A stretch of DNA of 64,000 bases from Mycobacteriaceae bacterium (lineage in GTDB: Bacteria > Actinomycetota > Actinomycetes > Mycobacteriales > Mycobacteriaceae), in the NCBI GenBank assembly GCA_019749805.1, contig JAIEPH010000066.1, positions 1 to 64,000 of the forward strand, in the 5' to 3' direction. Below, in pieces: positions 1-8,088 of this stretch (its first letter is position 1; each line of letters opens with the position of its first letter). The position numbers and the translations under genes are program-made. The notes under the pieces are model-generated. The model was not told the origin of the DNA and made no database searches. It saw only the letters and a list, made by a program, of their open reading frames with translations.

Positions 1-164
1 CTTATCAGGCGTTAAGTTCTCAAAATATGTCCTAAAGGCGTGTTGAACTGCCGTTTTATCTTCAGATACATGTAACCTTTTAGGTATGAGCAGCCAAAAT
101 TTTGCCGACTGTCAGCGGCGTGGCGCGACGTGGAGTGTGGGATACCGGGGTAAATGTTTACCCC
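1..164. other. AT-richer non-coding leader at the left edge
   Basis: This stretch is visibly richer in A and T than the rest of the window and has no convincing gene. It contains short dyads: CCTAAAGG near 34-41 and CCTTTTAGG near 77-85 are near-complements. It ends in the palindrome at 147-164. It probably holds the promoter of the operon starting at 165 and may include the left end of the element. No clear -35/-10 pair could be assigned. Confidence 0.4.
147..164. promoter_or_regulatory. Perfect 8+8 palindrome, candidate operator of the recombinase operon
   Basis: The sequence GGGGTAAA-TG-TTTACCCC has two perfect 8-base arms around a 2-base centre. It ends on the base directly before the ATG at 165, so there is no room for a separate ribosome binding site. 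That suggests a leaderless or operator-overlapped start. The obvious candidate binder is the XRE-domain protein encoded two genes downstream (919-2175). Binding is inference. Confidence 0.6.
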
Positions 165-854
165 ATGGAACTACACGACGATCCTCAGCAGTTGACGGAG
201 GACTACGTCAGTCAGCATGCTCGCGTGTTTGGCGAGGTGCATGGCGATCTTATCGCCCGCTACGGGGAGGTGCCGGACCGTTTCGTCGATCAGGGCGCCA
301 ATGTGCGGCCGATCACCACGTCATGCGCGGTGTTGGAGACGGTGCTGTTCTCGAGGTTGCGGCGGCAGACGCCGGACTCGACTTTGAAGGCTGTGTCGGG
401 CAACGGATTCGGAATTCGTCTTCTCGACGGGAACGGCACGCAGATCGGTGTGCGCAAGCATCCCCGCAAGTGGGATGGCAGCCTGCTGGGGACGGTGCCT
501 TATGTGCCCGGCGGCGAGCAGTTCAGCATCGAGGACGAACTTGGTCACCCGATCGGCGGCGAGGACGGGATCGCCGAGCCGCAGGGATACCGGCTCTATG
601 TGTTGTGGTGGCCGGGCAGCGTCGGCTTCGGCGGTGCGGCATTTGCGGCCGGCATCCTCACCAAGAGTGTGAAGATTCTCTACGGCCGGACACCATTGCC
701 GCCGCCGATCATGGAGGAGCGCGTCACGACGACTGGCCCAGACGGCGGTCCTGGAGGGCCGGGAGCGCGGCGACGCGACGACGACTTCGCCGAGGTCGAC
801 GAGGACGCTGCGGGCGAGCAGGACGAGGAGGACGGTCCGCCGAAATCGTCGTAG
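165..854 (+). CDS. Hypothetical protein, first gene of the recombinase operon
   Basis: A 229-residue protein of unrecognised family. The ATG at 165 is chosen because it abuts the operator palindrome; an upstream TTG at 102 would put the operator inside the coding sequence. The N-terminal two thirds look globular. A hydrophobic stretch around residues 145-175 (Trp-Trp-Pro-Gly, then Gly/Ala-rich) may be a buried core or a membrane-associated segment. The last 45 or so residues are a Gly/Pro-rich then strongly acidic tail, probably disordered. No signal peptide or catalytic motif is seen. It lies 64 bases before the XRE/ImmA gene on the same strand, so it may be that protein's partner or substrate. 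This is inference from position only. Confidence 0.6.
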   Translation: MELHDDPQQLTEDYVSQHARVFGEVHGDLIARYGEVPDRFVDQGANVRPITTSCAVLETVLFSRLRRQTPDSTLKAVSGNGFGIRLLDGNGTQIGVRKHPRKWDGSLLGTVPYVPGGEQFSIEDELGHPIGGEDGIAEPQGYRLYVLWWPGSVGFGGAAFAAGILTKSVKILYGRTPLPPPIMEERVTTTGPDGGPGGPGARRRDDDFAEVDEDAAGEQDEEDGPPKSS

Positions 855-918
855 CCATCGTGCACAGTGTTGGGTGCATGTGGGTTTCCCAACCCAGTGA
901 CGTTGAATTGAGCGCACG

Positions 919-2175
919 ATGATTGAGGTTTTTGGTGCACGGGTCCGGCAGGCCCGGTTCTTGAGGCGGATGACGGCCCGGTCGGTGGTGGAAGCCACAG
1001 GCTGGAGCACGTCACGACAGTCCCAGATTGAAAAGTCGCCGACGGTGCGGCTCGACGACGACGATGTTGCGGGGATGGCCGGGTTGTTCCGGTTTCCTGC
1101 AGCATTTTTCAGCTCGGAGCCGCAGACACGGATCACCGCGAACGAGCTGCTGTTTCGGGCGCCGAAGTCAATGACGGTGGGTGAACAGGAGTTTCTGGCG
1201 ACGTTCGCGTCGTTGGCAGGCGATTTCCTCGGTGAGCTCGACGGCCGATCGAAGCTGCCTCCGGTGAAGGTTCCGACGGTCAGTCCCGATGAGCTGGCAC
1301 ATAGTTCGATCACGGTAGCCGCAGCGCGTCTGCGTGAGGCGATGGGACTGGAACCCGATGAGCCGCTTGACGATTTGATGTATGAGGCCGAGCGGCTGGG
1401 CGCCCCAGTGATTGTACGGCGCCGGGTCGCCGGTGAGTGGGAAAGCGAATTCGCCGCTACCGGTGGGCGATCTCGCGATGAGCGGCATTTAGGGTATTCG
1501 AGTTGGGTGGGCCGGTTGCGGGACCGCCCACTGTTGGTGTTGAGGGATAGCGACTCCTGGGAGCGGACCCGGTTCACAGTCGCCCACGAACTCGGCCATT
1601 TGGTGTTGCACAGCCACGCCTATTGCTCAGTCAGTGCCGCCGACGAGTTGGAGGCCAACCGGTTCGCGACCGAGTTGCTGGCCCCGGCAGGGGTCATCGC
1701 CGGTGAATTGCCCCGGGTGATGTCGCTATTGAATCTGCGTCCGCTCAAAGCCAAGTGGGGCCTGTCGTTGGGTTCGTTGATCATGCATCTGCGGGATTCG
1801 GGGCTGATCGCGCCGGACCGAGCGAAAATGTTGACCACCCAGCTGCATTCACGGATCAACCCGGACACCGGGCACACGTGGGGTATGACGGAACCGGGGT
1901 GGGCCGACCGCGTCCCGGAGCGGCCCCGGCTGCTGCGCAAGTGGGTGGAACGCTGCTACGGCGGCGCGTCGGTGCGGATGCTGAGCGCCCGGGAATCAAT
2001 GATCTATCCCGCTGATGTGCTGGATTGGTTTTTGGCCACGCAGCGGCCGGCGCCGGCGGCCGAGCATAATCCGGTCGCGGCCAGTGTCGGCCATGGACGC
2101 ACCGCGGCCCCACCGGCCGATGGCGGCTCCCAGGTGATCCGGTTGGACGATTTCCGTAAGGGCAGGCCATCGTGA
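919..2175 (+). CDS. Fused XRE-type HTH / ImmA-IrrE metallopeptidase regulator
   Basis: A 418-residue protein with an N-terminal helix-turn-helix of the XRE type (about residues 5-60) and a zinc-peptidase domain of the ImmA/IrrE (COG2856) type. The zinc motif HELGH is at residues 223-227. A following Asp-Glu-Leu-Glu-Ala segment near residue 243 supplies the likely third ligand. In known systems ImmA or IrrE cleaves a separate XRE repressor to induce a mobile element or a damage response; here both halves are in one chain. It lies 10 bases before the first recombinase, so it probably controls excision or transposition of the island. The C-terminal 130 or so residues are of unknown role. Confidence 0.85.
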   Translation: MIEVFGARVRQARFLRRMTARSVVEATGWSTSRQSQIEKSPTVRLDDDDVAGMAGLFRFPAAFFSSEPQTRITANELLFRAPKSMTVGEQEFLATFASLAGDFLGELDGRSKLPPVKVPTVSPDELAHSSITVAAARLREAMGLEPDEPLDDLMYEAERLGAPVIVRRRVAGEWESEFAATGGRSRDERHLGYSSWVGRLRDRPLLVLRDSDSWERTRFTVAHELGHLVLHSHAYCSVSAADELEANRFATELLAPAGVIAGELPRVMSLLNLRPLKAKWGLSLGSLIMHLRDSGLIAPDRAKMLTTQLHSRINPDTGHTWGMTEPGWADRVPERPRLLRKWVERCYGGASVRMLSARESMIYPADVLDWFLATQRPAPAAEHNPVAASVGHGRTAAPPADGGSQVIRLDDFRKGRPS

Positions 2176-2185
2176 ATGTGGTGGG

Positions 2186-3403
2186 GTGCGGCTGACGGTG
2201 GCACAGGTGCAGCGGGTGCGCTTCGAGGACCGACCACCCACCTACACGGTGGTCGGCGCCGACAAGCTGCCCGTGGCCCCGGCACGCGAGTACCTGACGT
2301 TTCTGCGCAACCAAGGAAGCTCACCGAACACGCTGCGCGCCTATGCCTATGGGCTGGCAGCCTGGTGGACGGTGCTGGAAGGAACCGGTACCGCGTGGGA
2401 TGACTTCCCCACCAGTCTGTTCGGCCAGTTCCTGGCCTACCTGCGCACCGGGGATCTGCCCGGTGTGGCCCGGATCGGTGAACCAGAGCAGAAACTGGCT
2501 GAGTCGTCGCTGCTGCCGCGCAGTGCGGCGGTGTTGTCGATGTACCGGTATTTCGCCAATGCCCACGACCTGGTGCGCCCCTACCGCCGGTTGTACGCCA
2601 GTCATGCTCGGACATCCCGGCGGGGCCGCTATGCACCGTTTCTGGCCGGGGTCGGCCCGAAACGCGAGCAGGACGGGCCGATTCACCGGATCCGCGGGCT
2701 GCAGCGCGCCGAAACACCGGTGCTGCTGCCCGTGCAGGTCAACGCCATCTTGGATGCCTGCAGTGTCCAAACCGTCTCGGGTGAATGGTCGGGCGGCGGG
2801 GCGGGGCTGCGTGACCGGTTGTTCTTCGCGGTGTTGGCCGAAACCGGGATGCGGCTCGGTGAGGCGTTGTCGTTGCGCCACAGTGATTTTGATATTGCCG
2901 GTGGCGGTACCCCATCGGTGATGGTCGCTGGTCGCGATGATCATCCGCACGGGGTGCGCGCGAAATCGGGCCCGCGCCGGATCTACATCGGCGACGATCT
3001 AGTCGCCCTCTACACCGAGTACGTGTGGCAGTTGGTGGCCGCCGGCGCGGATATCGCGGTCGGCGACCTGGCGTCGTGTTTCGTGTTTGTCAACCTGGTG
3101 CGAGGCGTCCGGTATGCCCCGCTGCGACCGGAAACCATCTACGACAAGGTCGATCTGATCACCGAGCGCCGAACCGGCGTGCTGCCTGAGCAGTGGACGC
3201 CGCACTGGCTGCGCCACACACACGCCACCGCGCTGCTGCTGGCTGGAGTGGACGTGCACGTGGTGATGCGTCGGCTCGGTCACGCCGACGTGCAAACGAC
3301 GTTGTCGACCTACGGCTGGGTGACCGCCGACGCCGAGATGCGCACGGTGGCCGAATGGAAGAACTATGTCGCCGGGTGGAAGGTGAACCGTGACGAGCAA
3401 TGA
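2186..3403 (+). CDS. tnpA: TnpA-like tyrosine recombinase
   Basis: A 405-residue site-specific recombinase. The C-terminal catalytic domain shows the tyrosine-recombinase residues Arg223 (GMRLGE), His340-x-x-Arg343 (HWLRH), His366 (LGH) and nucleophile Tyr376. The N-terminal part carries a SAM-like core-binding domain. A GTG at 2186 is the only reasonable start near the preceding stop at 2175. Its end overlaps the next gene by 14 bases, indicating translational coupling. Order and size match TnpA of Tn554, where A and B are both recombinases and C is accessory. Confidence 0.88.
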   Translation: MRLTVAQVQRVRFEDRPPTYTVVGADKLPVAPAREYLTFLRNQGSSPNTLRAYAYGLAAWWTVLEGTGTAWDDFPTSLFGQFLAYLRTGDLPGVARIGEPEQKLAESSLLPRSAAVLSMYRYFANAHDLVRPYRRLYASHARTSRRGRYAPFLAGVGPKREQDGPIHRIRGLQRAETPVLLPVQVNAILDACSVQTVSGEWSGGGAGLRDRLFFAVLAETGMRLGEALSLRHSDFDIAGGGTPSVMVAGRDDHPHGVRAKSGPRRIYIGDDLVALYTEYVWQLVAAGADIAVGDLASCFVFVNLVRGVRYAPLRPETIYDKVDLITERRTGVLPEQWTPHWLRHTHATALLLAGVDVHVVMRRLGHADVQTTLSTYGWVTADAEMRTVAEWKNYVAGWKVNRDEQ

Positions 3404-5630
3404 CAGTCCTGCACCGGCGCACACCTCATCGACGCGCGGCGCCGCCGGGGATCGGTGGACACAGCAGTGGCAACAAGTGCCGCCCCAGTGGCGCAGGCTG
3501 GTCTATCACCTGGATACCGGCCCGGCCAACACGGTCTTTCAGCGCAACCCGCGCTACCGGCCCACCCCGGACGGCCACGACTTCACCCCGCAGGGTGTGC
3601 CGCAACGGTTGTGCGACGAGCTCGCGTGGTGGGTGTGGCTGTGTGGACACGAACAACGTCGCAAGATCGAACCGTCGCTGCTGAAATGGACCAGCGGTGC
3701 GCTGAGCATCGCCGCCGCCGACTACCACCAACGGCACCGGCGTCACCCGGTCAGTATTGCTGATCTGAGCGCCGAGGCCATCGTGCGCCACGGGGTTCTC
3801 GAGTTCGAGCGCCGCACCGGCCGGCTGCCCTCGGCCGGGTTTCGGCGCAACGTGGCCAGTTTCATCGAGCACCTGCACTTGTACGTGTCGGTCCGCTGCA
3901 CCGACCGGCCATGGTGGGCTCATGACATCTGGGATCTTGACGCTGATCCCAGAATCCCGCAGCGTGAACACGAACCCTGCCACGACCAGGTTGCCCGCCT
4001 CGGAGGGATCGAACCGGCCTGGCTGCGTGAAGGGGTGCGGTTCTGGCTGCGCACCTGTTTGACTGCTGAACTGTTGCGCTGGTCGTCGGTGATCGGCCGC
4101 ACTCGCGGCATCACCCGCCACCTGGGCCCATTCTTGGCCGAACGCGGGATCGATGACCCGGTGATCAGCACCGACCGGGCAGCGCTGCGGCTGTTGTTCA
4201 CCGAGTTCACCGAATACCTCAAATCACCTGCCGCGCGGGCCAAACCGGAGCGTCCGCTATCGGCGGCGACGATCGCGGTCGTCCAGTCCAAGATCCAGAT
4301 GTTCTACACGTTCATGGTGGACCATGCCGAGGAAGCCGCGGCAGCGACCGGAGATCCTCGCTGGAGCCGGTTGACCGACACCCATACCCGGTTGTGGGGT
4401 GCGGCGTTTCGCAGCCGACGCCGCAGCGGCGGCCGGGAGCTGACCTGGTTTTCGACCGCCGAGCTGCAGCGGATGCTGTGCTATCTCGACGTGCTGGCCG
4501 CCGATGCGGGCAAACCGGTGGTCATCACCCATCCCGATTCCACCATCTCGGTCGTGGCTGGTCTCGGCGATCCGCAAGCGGCCCGGATCTGGCTGCTGCA
4601 AGCGTTGACCGGGCGCCGGGCCTCGGAGATTCTGATGCTCGATTTCGACCCGCTGCAGCCGATCCCGGGTCATGACCGCCCCGCGGGAGCCACCGACGTT
4701 CCCGATGGGTTCGTGGCCAAACTGCGTTACCAGCAGACCAAAGTCGACGGGGTGGTGCCCACCATTCTGGTCGAGCAGGCCGTGGTCAACGTGATCAGCG
4801 AACAGCAAGACTGGATCCGGCGGCGTTACCCGGATTTGGAGACGAAGTACCTGTTCCTCGGGGTGCGCTACCAGCACCAGGGCCAACGACCACGCAGCTA
4901 TGACTCCTACAGCCGGATCCTCAATCGGCTCGACAACATCCACGGTCTCACCGACACCGCCGGCCACCCGCTGCGGTTCTCCCAGACCCACCGGCTGCGC
5001 CACACCCGGGCCACCGAGCTGCTCAACGACGGCGTCCCGATCCATGTGGTGCAGCGCTATCTCGGACACGCCTCCCCGGCGATGACCCTGCGCTATGCCG
5101 CCACCCTGCAAGCGACCGCCGAAGCGGAGTTCCTGCGGCACAAAAAGATCGGCGCCCATGGCACCGATATCACCATCAGCCCGTCCGACATCTACGACAT
5201 GACCCAGCTCTCGGCCCGCACCGACCGCGTGCTGCCCAACGGGGTATGCCTGCTGCCACCGGTAGCCACCTGCGACAAGGGCAACGCCTGCTTGTCATGC
5301 GGGCATTTCGCCACCGACGCCACCCACCTCGACGAACTGGTCGACCAACGCGCGAAGACCCTGAAACTGATCGACGTCCGCCGCGAACAGTACCGTGCAC
5401 GCACCGGGCGCGAGCTCACCGACGACAACGTGTGGATCCACGAGCGTCGCCGCGAAATCGCCTCCCTGGACGCCATCCTCGACCGGCTCCACCGCGACGA
5501 CGTGACCGATGACGGCGCAAACAGCGTCGCCGGTGCGGGCACCGCCAACCGGGCACCCAAGATGCAGACCGCTGCCCGCGGAAGCCACGAATCGGTGTTG
5601 CGCAAGGCCGACCCGGACACACCGCGATGA
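3390..5630 (+). CDS. tnpB: TnpB-like large tyrosine recombinase
   Basis: A 746-residue recombinase, close to the large size of Tn554 TnpB. Catalytic residues are Arg410 (TGRRASE), His534-x-x-Arg537 (HRLRH), His560 (LGH) and Tyr569. After the catalytic domain there is a cysteine cluster (CDKGNACLSC, about residues 630-640), likely zinc-binding and typical of Tn554-type TnpB. The C-terminal tail is charged and helical. It overlaps tnpA by 14 bases and tnpC by 4 bases (ATGA). All catalytic residues are intact, so the element may still be mobile. Confidence 0.88.
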   Translation: MTSNDSPAPAHTSSTRGAAGDRWTQQWQQVPPQWRRLVYHLDTGPANTVFQRNPRYRPTPDGHDFTPQGVPQRLCDELAWWVWLCGHEQRRKIEPSLLKWTSGALSIAAADYHQRHRRHPVSIADLSAEAIVRHGVLEFERRTGRLPSAGFRRNVASFIEHLHLYVSVRCTDRPWWAHDIWDLDADPRIPQREHEPCHDQVARLGGIEPAWLREGVRFWLRTCLTAELLRWSSVIGRTRGITRHLGPFLAERGIDDPVISTDRAALRLLFTEFTEYLKSPAARAKPERPLSAATIAVVQSKIQMFYTFMVDHAEEAAAATGDPRWSRLTDTHTRLWGAAFRSRRRSGGRELTWFSTAELQRMLCYLDVLAADAGKPVVITHPDSTISVVAGLGDPQAARIWLLQALTGRRASEILMLDFDPLQPIPGHDRPAGATDVPDGFVAKLRYQQTKVDGVVPTILVEQAVVNVISEQQDWIRRRYPDLETKYLFLGVRYQHQGQRPRSYDSYSRILNRLDNIHGLTDTAGHPLRFSQTHRLRHTRATELLNDGVPIHVVQRYLGHASPAMTLRYAATLQATAEAEFLRHKKIGAHGTDITISPSDIYDMTQLSARTDRVLPNGVCLLPPVATCDKGNACLSCGHFATDATHLDELVDQRAKTLKLIDVRREQYRARTGRELTDDNVWIHERRREIASLDAILDRLHRDDVTDDGANSVAGAGTANRAPKMQTAARGSHESVLRKADPDTPR

Positions 5631-6040
5631 GCCGCCCCAAGCCGCCGCCGCCCACCCAGAAAGCACTGGATGCGCTGGCCAAACACCGCGACAGCCGCAG
5701 CGATGAGAAGCGGCGTGACATCGAAAAGGCGATCACCTACCTGCGCAAGACCAACGCAGACATCAACTTCTCCACCGTGTCCCGCCGCGCCAAGGTGTCC
5801 CGCAAAACCATCTACAAACACGACGACCTGGTGGCCCTCATCAAGCAATACCGCGACCGCCCCGCCGCCCGCCAGCCAGCCCCGACCGGCCGCGAAACCA
5901 GCATCGACGCCGCGCTGCGCCGCAGGCTCGCCGCCAAAGACAAAGAGATCGCCGCACTCAAAGCCACCGTGGCAGAACAACAATCAACCATCGAGCTACT
6001 CTACGGCCAACTCGACACCCTCCACGAACAGATCACCTGA
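5627..6040 (+). CDS. tnpC: TnpC-like accessory protein (DUF6262 type)
   Basis: A 137-residue basic protein that overlaps tnpB by 4 bases. Residues 25-75 resemble a small HTH DNA-binding fold (VSRRAKVSRKTIYKH, TetR-like in pattern). The C-terminal 40 residues form a heptad-like coiled coil (Ala-Ala-Lys-Asp-Lys-Glu-Ile). In Tn554, TnpC is not catalytic but affects efficiency and orientation of insertion. The assignment rests on size, position and HTH plus coiled-coil architecture. Confidence 0.8.
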   Translation: MSRPKPPPPTQKALDALAKHRDSRSDEKRRDIEKAITYLRKTNADINFSTVSRRAKVSRKTIYKHDDLVALIKQYRDRPAARQPAPTGRETSIDAALRRRLAAKDKEIAALKATVAEQQSTIELLYGQLDTLHEQIT

Positions 6041-6055
6041 GCGTGCTCATCGACC

Positions 6056-6087
6056 GTGACGACGTCTTCAACCCCCTAGGTCGTCAC
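6056..6087. terminator. Stem-loop after the recombinase operon
   Basis: GTGACGAC (6056-6063) and GTCGTCAC (6080-6087) form perfect 8-base arms with a 16-base loop, 15 bases past the tnpC stop. There is no T tract. It could end the tnp transcript or the converging arsR transcript that ends at 6164. Confidence 0.4.
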
Positions 6088-6163
6088 CACCTGCCGCTGG
6101 CCGCCGCGGCAGTGCCACCAAACCTCGGATTCCCAGCAGCGGCGATGAACCGCGCATCTCCGG

Positions 6164-6523
6164 TTAGGCGCAGCAGTTGGGGTCGAGGACGACGCAGAGT
6201 GCTTGCAGGGCTTCGGGTTTGACGCGGTGAAAGACGTTCATGCCGCGTCGGTCGGAGATCACCAGCCCGGCTTTGCGGAGTTGGCCGAGGTGGTGGCTGA
6301 CGGTGGATTCGCTCAAGTCGAGCACCGCGGCGAGGTCGCCGCTGGTCTCCTCGCCGGGGCGTGAGCTGAACAGTAGAGACATGATTTTGACCCGCATCGG
6401 GTCGGCGAGCGCCTTGAGCCTCATCGCCACGGCCAGGGCGTCGTCGTCACTGATCGGCCCGGCGGCCACCGGGGCGCAGCACACCGGCGCGGACATGTCG
6501 ATCACGGGCAACGCTTTGGGCAT
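6164..6523 (-). CDS. ArsR-family metalloid/metal-responsive repressor
   Basis: A 119-residue winged-helix repressor with the ArsR recognition segment (STVSHHLGQLRKAGL). Candidate thiol ligands are a vicinal Cys pair near the N terminus (PVCCAP) and a C-terminal cluster (LCVVLDPNCC). This pattern suggests a thiol-based As(III) or Cd(II) site different from the CxC site of the second ArsR at 7702. It is divergent from cadI at 6624, with operator half-sites between them, so autoregulation and control of cadI are likely. The order resembles M. tuberculosis Rv2640c-Rv2641. Confidence 0.88.
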   Translation of the reverse strand: MPKALPVIDMSAPVCCAPVAAGPISDDDALAVAMRLKALADPMRVKIMSLLFSSRPGEETSGDLAAVLDLSESTVSHHLGQLRKAGLVISDRRGMNVFHRVKPEALQALCVVLDPNCCA

Positions 6524-6544
6524 GACCCCATCCTGCCACCAATA

Positions 6545-6601
6545 TTGACATATATCAAAAAGGTGGCATCCTGGGGTCGACGCGTCAGTTCGATATATGT
6601 C
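6545..6601. promoter_or_regulatory. Two inverted ArsR-type operator copies between arsR and cadI
   Basis: TTGA (6545-6548) and TCAA (6555-6558) flank six A/T-rich bases, the classic ArsR/SmtB dyad. The 10-base core GACATATATC (6547-6556) recurs in reverse orientation at 6592-6601, 45 bases away. A ribosome binding site GAGGAGG follows at 6611, ahead of cadI. Confidence 0.65.
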
Positions 6602-6623
6602 TCATCCCTAGAGGAGGCGGATC

Positions 6624-7088
6624 ATGTCCCGTGTTCAACTCGCCCTCAATGTCGATGATCTCGACGAGGCGATCACGTTCTACTCCAAGCTGTTCAACAC
6701 CACCCCCGCGAAGGTGAAGCCGGGCTATGCCAACTTCGCCGTCGCCGAGCCGCCGCTGAAGCTGGTCCTGCTGGAGAATCCCGGCCAGGGCGGCACCATC
6801 AACCACCTCGGCGTCGAGGTGGAGTCCAGCGAAACCGTCCATGCCGAGATCGCCCGACTCACCGGCGAGGGGCTGTTCACCGACGAGGAGATCGGCACCA
6901 CCTGTTGCTTCGCCACCCAGGACAAGGTCTGGGTGACCGGCCCGGCCGGGGAGAAATGGGAGGTCTATACCGTGCTGGCCGACTCCGACACCTTCGGCAC
7001 CAGCCCCCAGAATCACGGTGACGGCGAGGACGCCGTGTGCTGCGGATCGTCTGCGGAGGCAGAGAAAACGGCAGGGTCCTGCTGCTAG
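6624..7088 (+). CDS. cadI: CadI / ArsI-type VOC-fold protein (organoarsenical C-As lyase candidate)
   Basis: A 154-residue vicinal-oxygen-chelate protein. It has the family pattern: N-terminal substrate half, a metal-site His in NHLGVEV, and a vicinal cysteine pair Cys94-Cys95 (GTTCCFA) that binds trivalent arsenic in ArsI enzymes. The C terminus has further cysteines (VCCGSS, GSCC). Mycobacterial CadI (Rv2641) is induced by cadmium, while ArsI homologues cleave the carbon-arsenic bond of methylarsenite using Fe(II). Substrate here is inference. A strong GAGGAGG site precedes the ATG. It is divergent from the ArsR at 6164-6523. Confidence 0.88.
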   Translation: MSRVQLALNVDDLDEAITFYSKLFNTTPAKVKPGYANFAVAEPPLKLVLLENPGQGGTINHLGVEVESSETVHAEIARLTGEGLFTDEEIGTTCCFATQDKVWVTGPAGEKWEVYTVLADSDTFGTSPQNHGDGEDAVCCGSSAEAEKTAGSCC

Positions 7089-7146
7089 CCGATCGCGACC
7101 TGCCGCGGCCGTGGCCACATGGCCGCGGTAGGCGCATGATCGCGGC

Positions 7147-7659
7147 ATGAACCGCGACGCCATCGCTGCCGATCTGGAGCGCGCGCGTGTCACATTTCAC
7201 CACCTGCTGGCGGCGGCCGGTCCCGACGACTGGGGTGCGCCGACACGCGGAACCCGGTGGACCAACGAGCAATTGCTGTTCCACATGGCGTTCGGCTACA
7301 TGGTCGTCCAACGGCTACTGCCCCTGGTGCGGGTGATGGGCCGACTGCCCGACCGCGTCAGCGGCACCTACGCCCGGGTGCTCAACGCCGCGACCACGCC
7401 GTTTCATCAGGTCAACTACTACGGATCGTGCGCGGCCGCCCTGGTTTACAACCGGCGCAGGATGGGCGCCAAACTCGACCGGGTCATCGCCGCGCTGCAA
7501 CGCCGACTCGCCCGGGAAACCGACGAGGCCCTGCGTCGCGGCATGCACTTCCCGCCGGGATGGGATCCGTTCTTCTCCGACTACATGACGCTGGAAGACG
7601 TCTACCGCTACCCAGGGCGCCATTTCGACTTCCACGCCGCCCAACTCACCTTCATCTGA
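7147..7659 (+). CDS. DinB-like four-helix metalloenzyme
   Basis: A 170-residue protein of the DinB / mycothiol-dependent enzyme superfamily. Conserved histidines appear in LLFHMAFGY near residue 41 and in GRHFDFHAAQ near the C terminus, consistent with the three-His metal site of the fold. Members in actinobacteria often use mycothiol or act as S-transferases. Its place between cadI and arsR2 suggests a thiol-linked detoxification role, but the substrate is unknown. Confidence 0.7.
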   Translation: MNRDAIAADLERARVTFHHLLAAAGPDDWGAPTRGTRWTNEQLLFHMAFGYMVVQRLLPLVRVMGRLPDRVSGTYARVLNAATTPFHQVNYYGSCAAALVYNRRRMGAKLDRVIAALQRRLARETDEALRRGMHFPPGWDPFFSDYMTLEDVYRYPGRHFDFHAAQLTFI

Positions 7660-7694
7660 CGTTCATTTGCCATCTGATTCGATAGCTGTCAATA

Positions 7695-7706
7695 TCGATG
7701 TATGTC
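7695..7706. promoter_or_regulatory. Third ArsR-type operator, overlapping the arsR2 start codon
   Basis: TCGATGTATGTC is the same oriented motif as 6590-6601 with one base changed. It overlaps the ATG at 7702. CAATAT (7690-7695) could be a -10, placing transcription start near the ATG, so a leaderless autoregulated transcript is plausible. Confidence 0.5.
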
Positions 7707-8088
7707 GAATTCGAAGGGGCTGTTGACCGCCGCCCAGGACGCGTGTTGCCCGCCCGGGGCGCTGCTGCGTGAACCCCTCACTGCCGCGGACGCGGCGGAC
7801 ATGGCGGTCAAGCTGAAGGCGCTGGCTGATCCGGTGCGGCTGCAGCTGTTTTCGGCGATCGCCAGCCACGCCGGTGGTGAGGCCTGCGTCTGTGACATCT
7901 CGCCCGGGCTGGAAGTCTCCCAGCCGACCATCAGCCATCACCTCAAAGTGCTGCGCGATGCCGGGTTGTTGACCTCGCAGCGTCGGGCGTCGTGGGTGTA
8001 CTACGCCGTGGTGCCCGACGCGCTGGCCAGCCTGGCAGTGCTCCTCGGTGCGACCACCGCTGACAGGACGGCTGGGGTGCCAGCATGA
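7702..8088 (+). CDS. arsR: ArsR repressor with CxC arsenic-binding motif
   Basis: A 128-residue winged-helix repressor. The motif EACVCDIS, in the helix before the recognition helix, is the standard As(III)-binding CxC of ArsR proteins. An additional vicinal Cys pair lies near the N terminus (DACCPPG). The recognition helix reads QPTISHHLKVLRDAG. It overlaps the downstream pump gene by 4 bases (ATGA), so it heads an arsR-acr3-arsC operon. Confidence 0.92.
   Translation: MSNSKGLLTAAQDACCPPGALLREPLTAADAADMAVKLKALADPVRLQLFSAIASHAGGEACVCDISPGLEVSQPTISHHLKVLRDAGLLTSQRRASWVYYAVVPDALASLAVLLGATTADRTAGVPA

Noticed and set aside
102..164. Upstream TTG start for the first gene
   Set aside because: It would place the perfect palindrome 147-164 inside the coding region; the ATG at 165 directly follows the palindrome.
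321..1577. Long minus-strand frame opposite the first two genes
   Set aside because: It is Ser/Arg-rich without domains and is contradicted by the HELGH peptidase on the plus strand.
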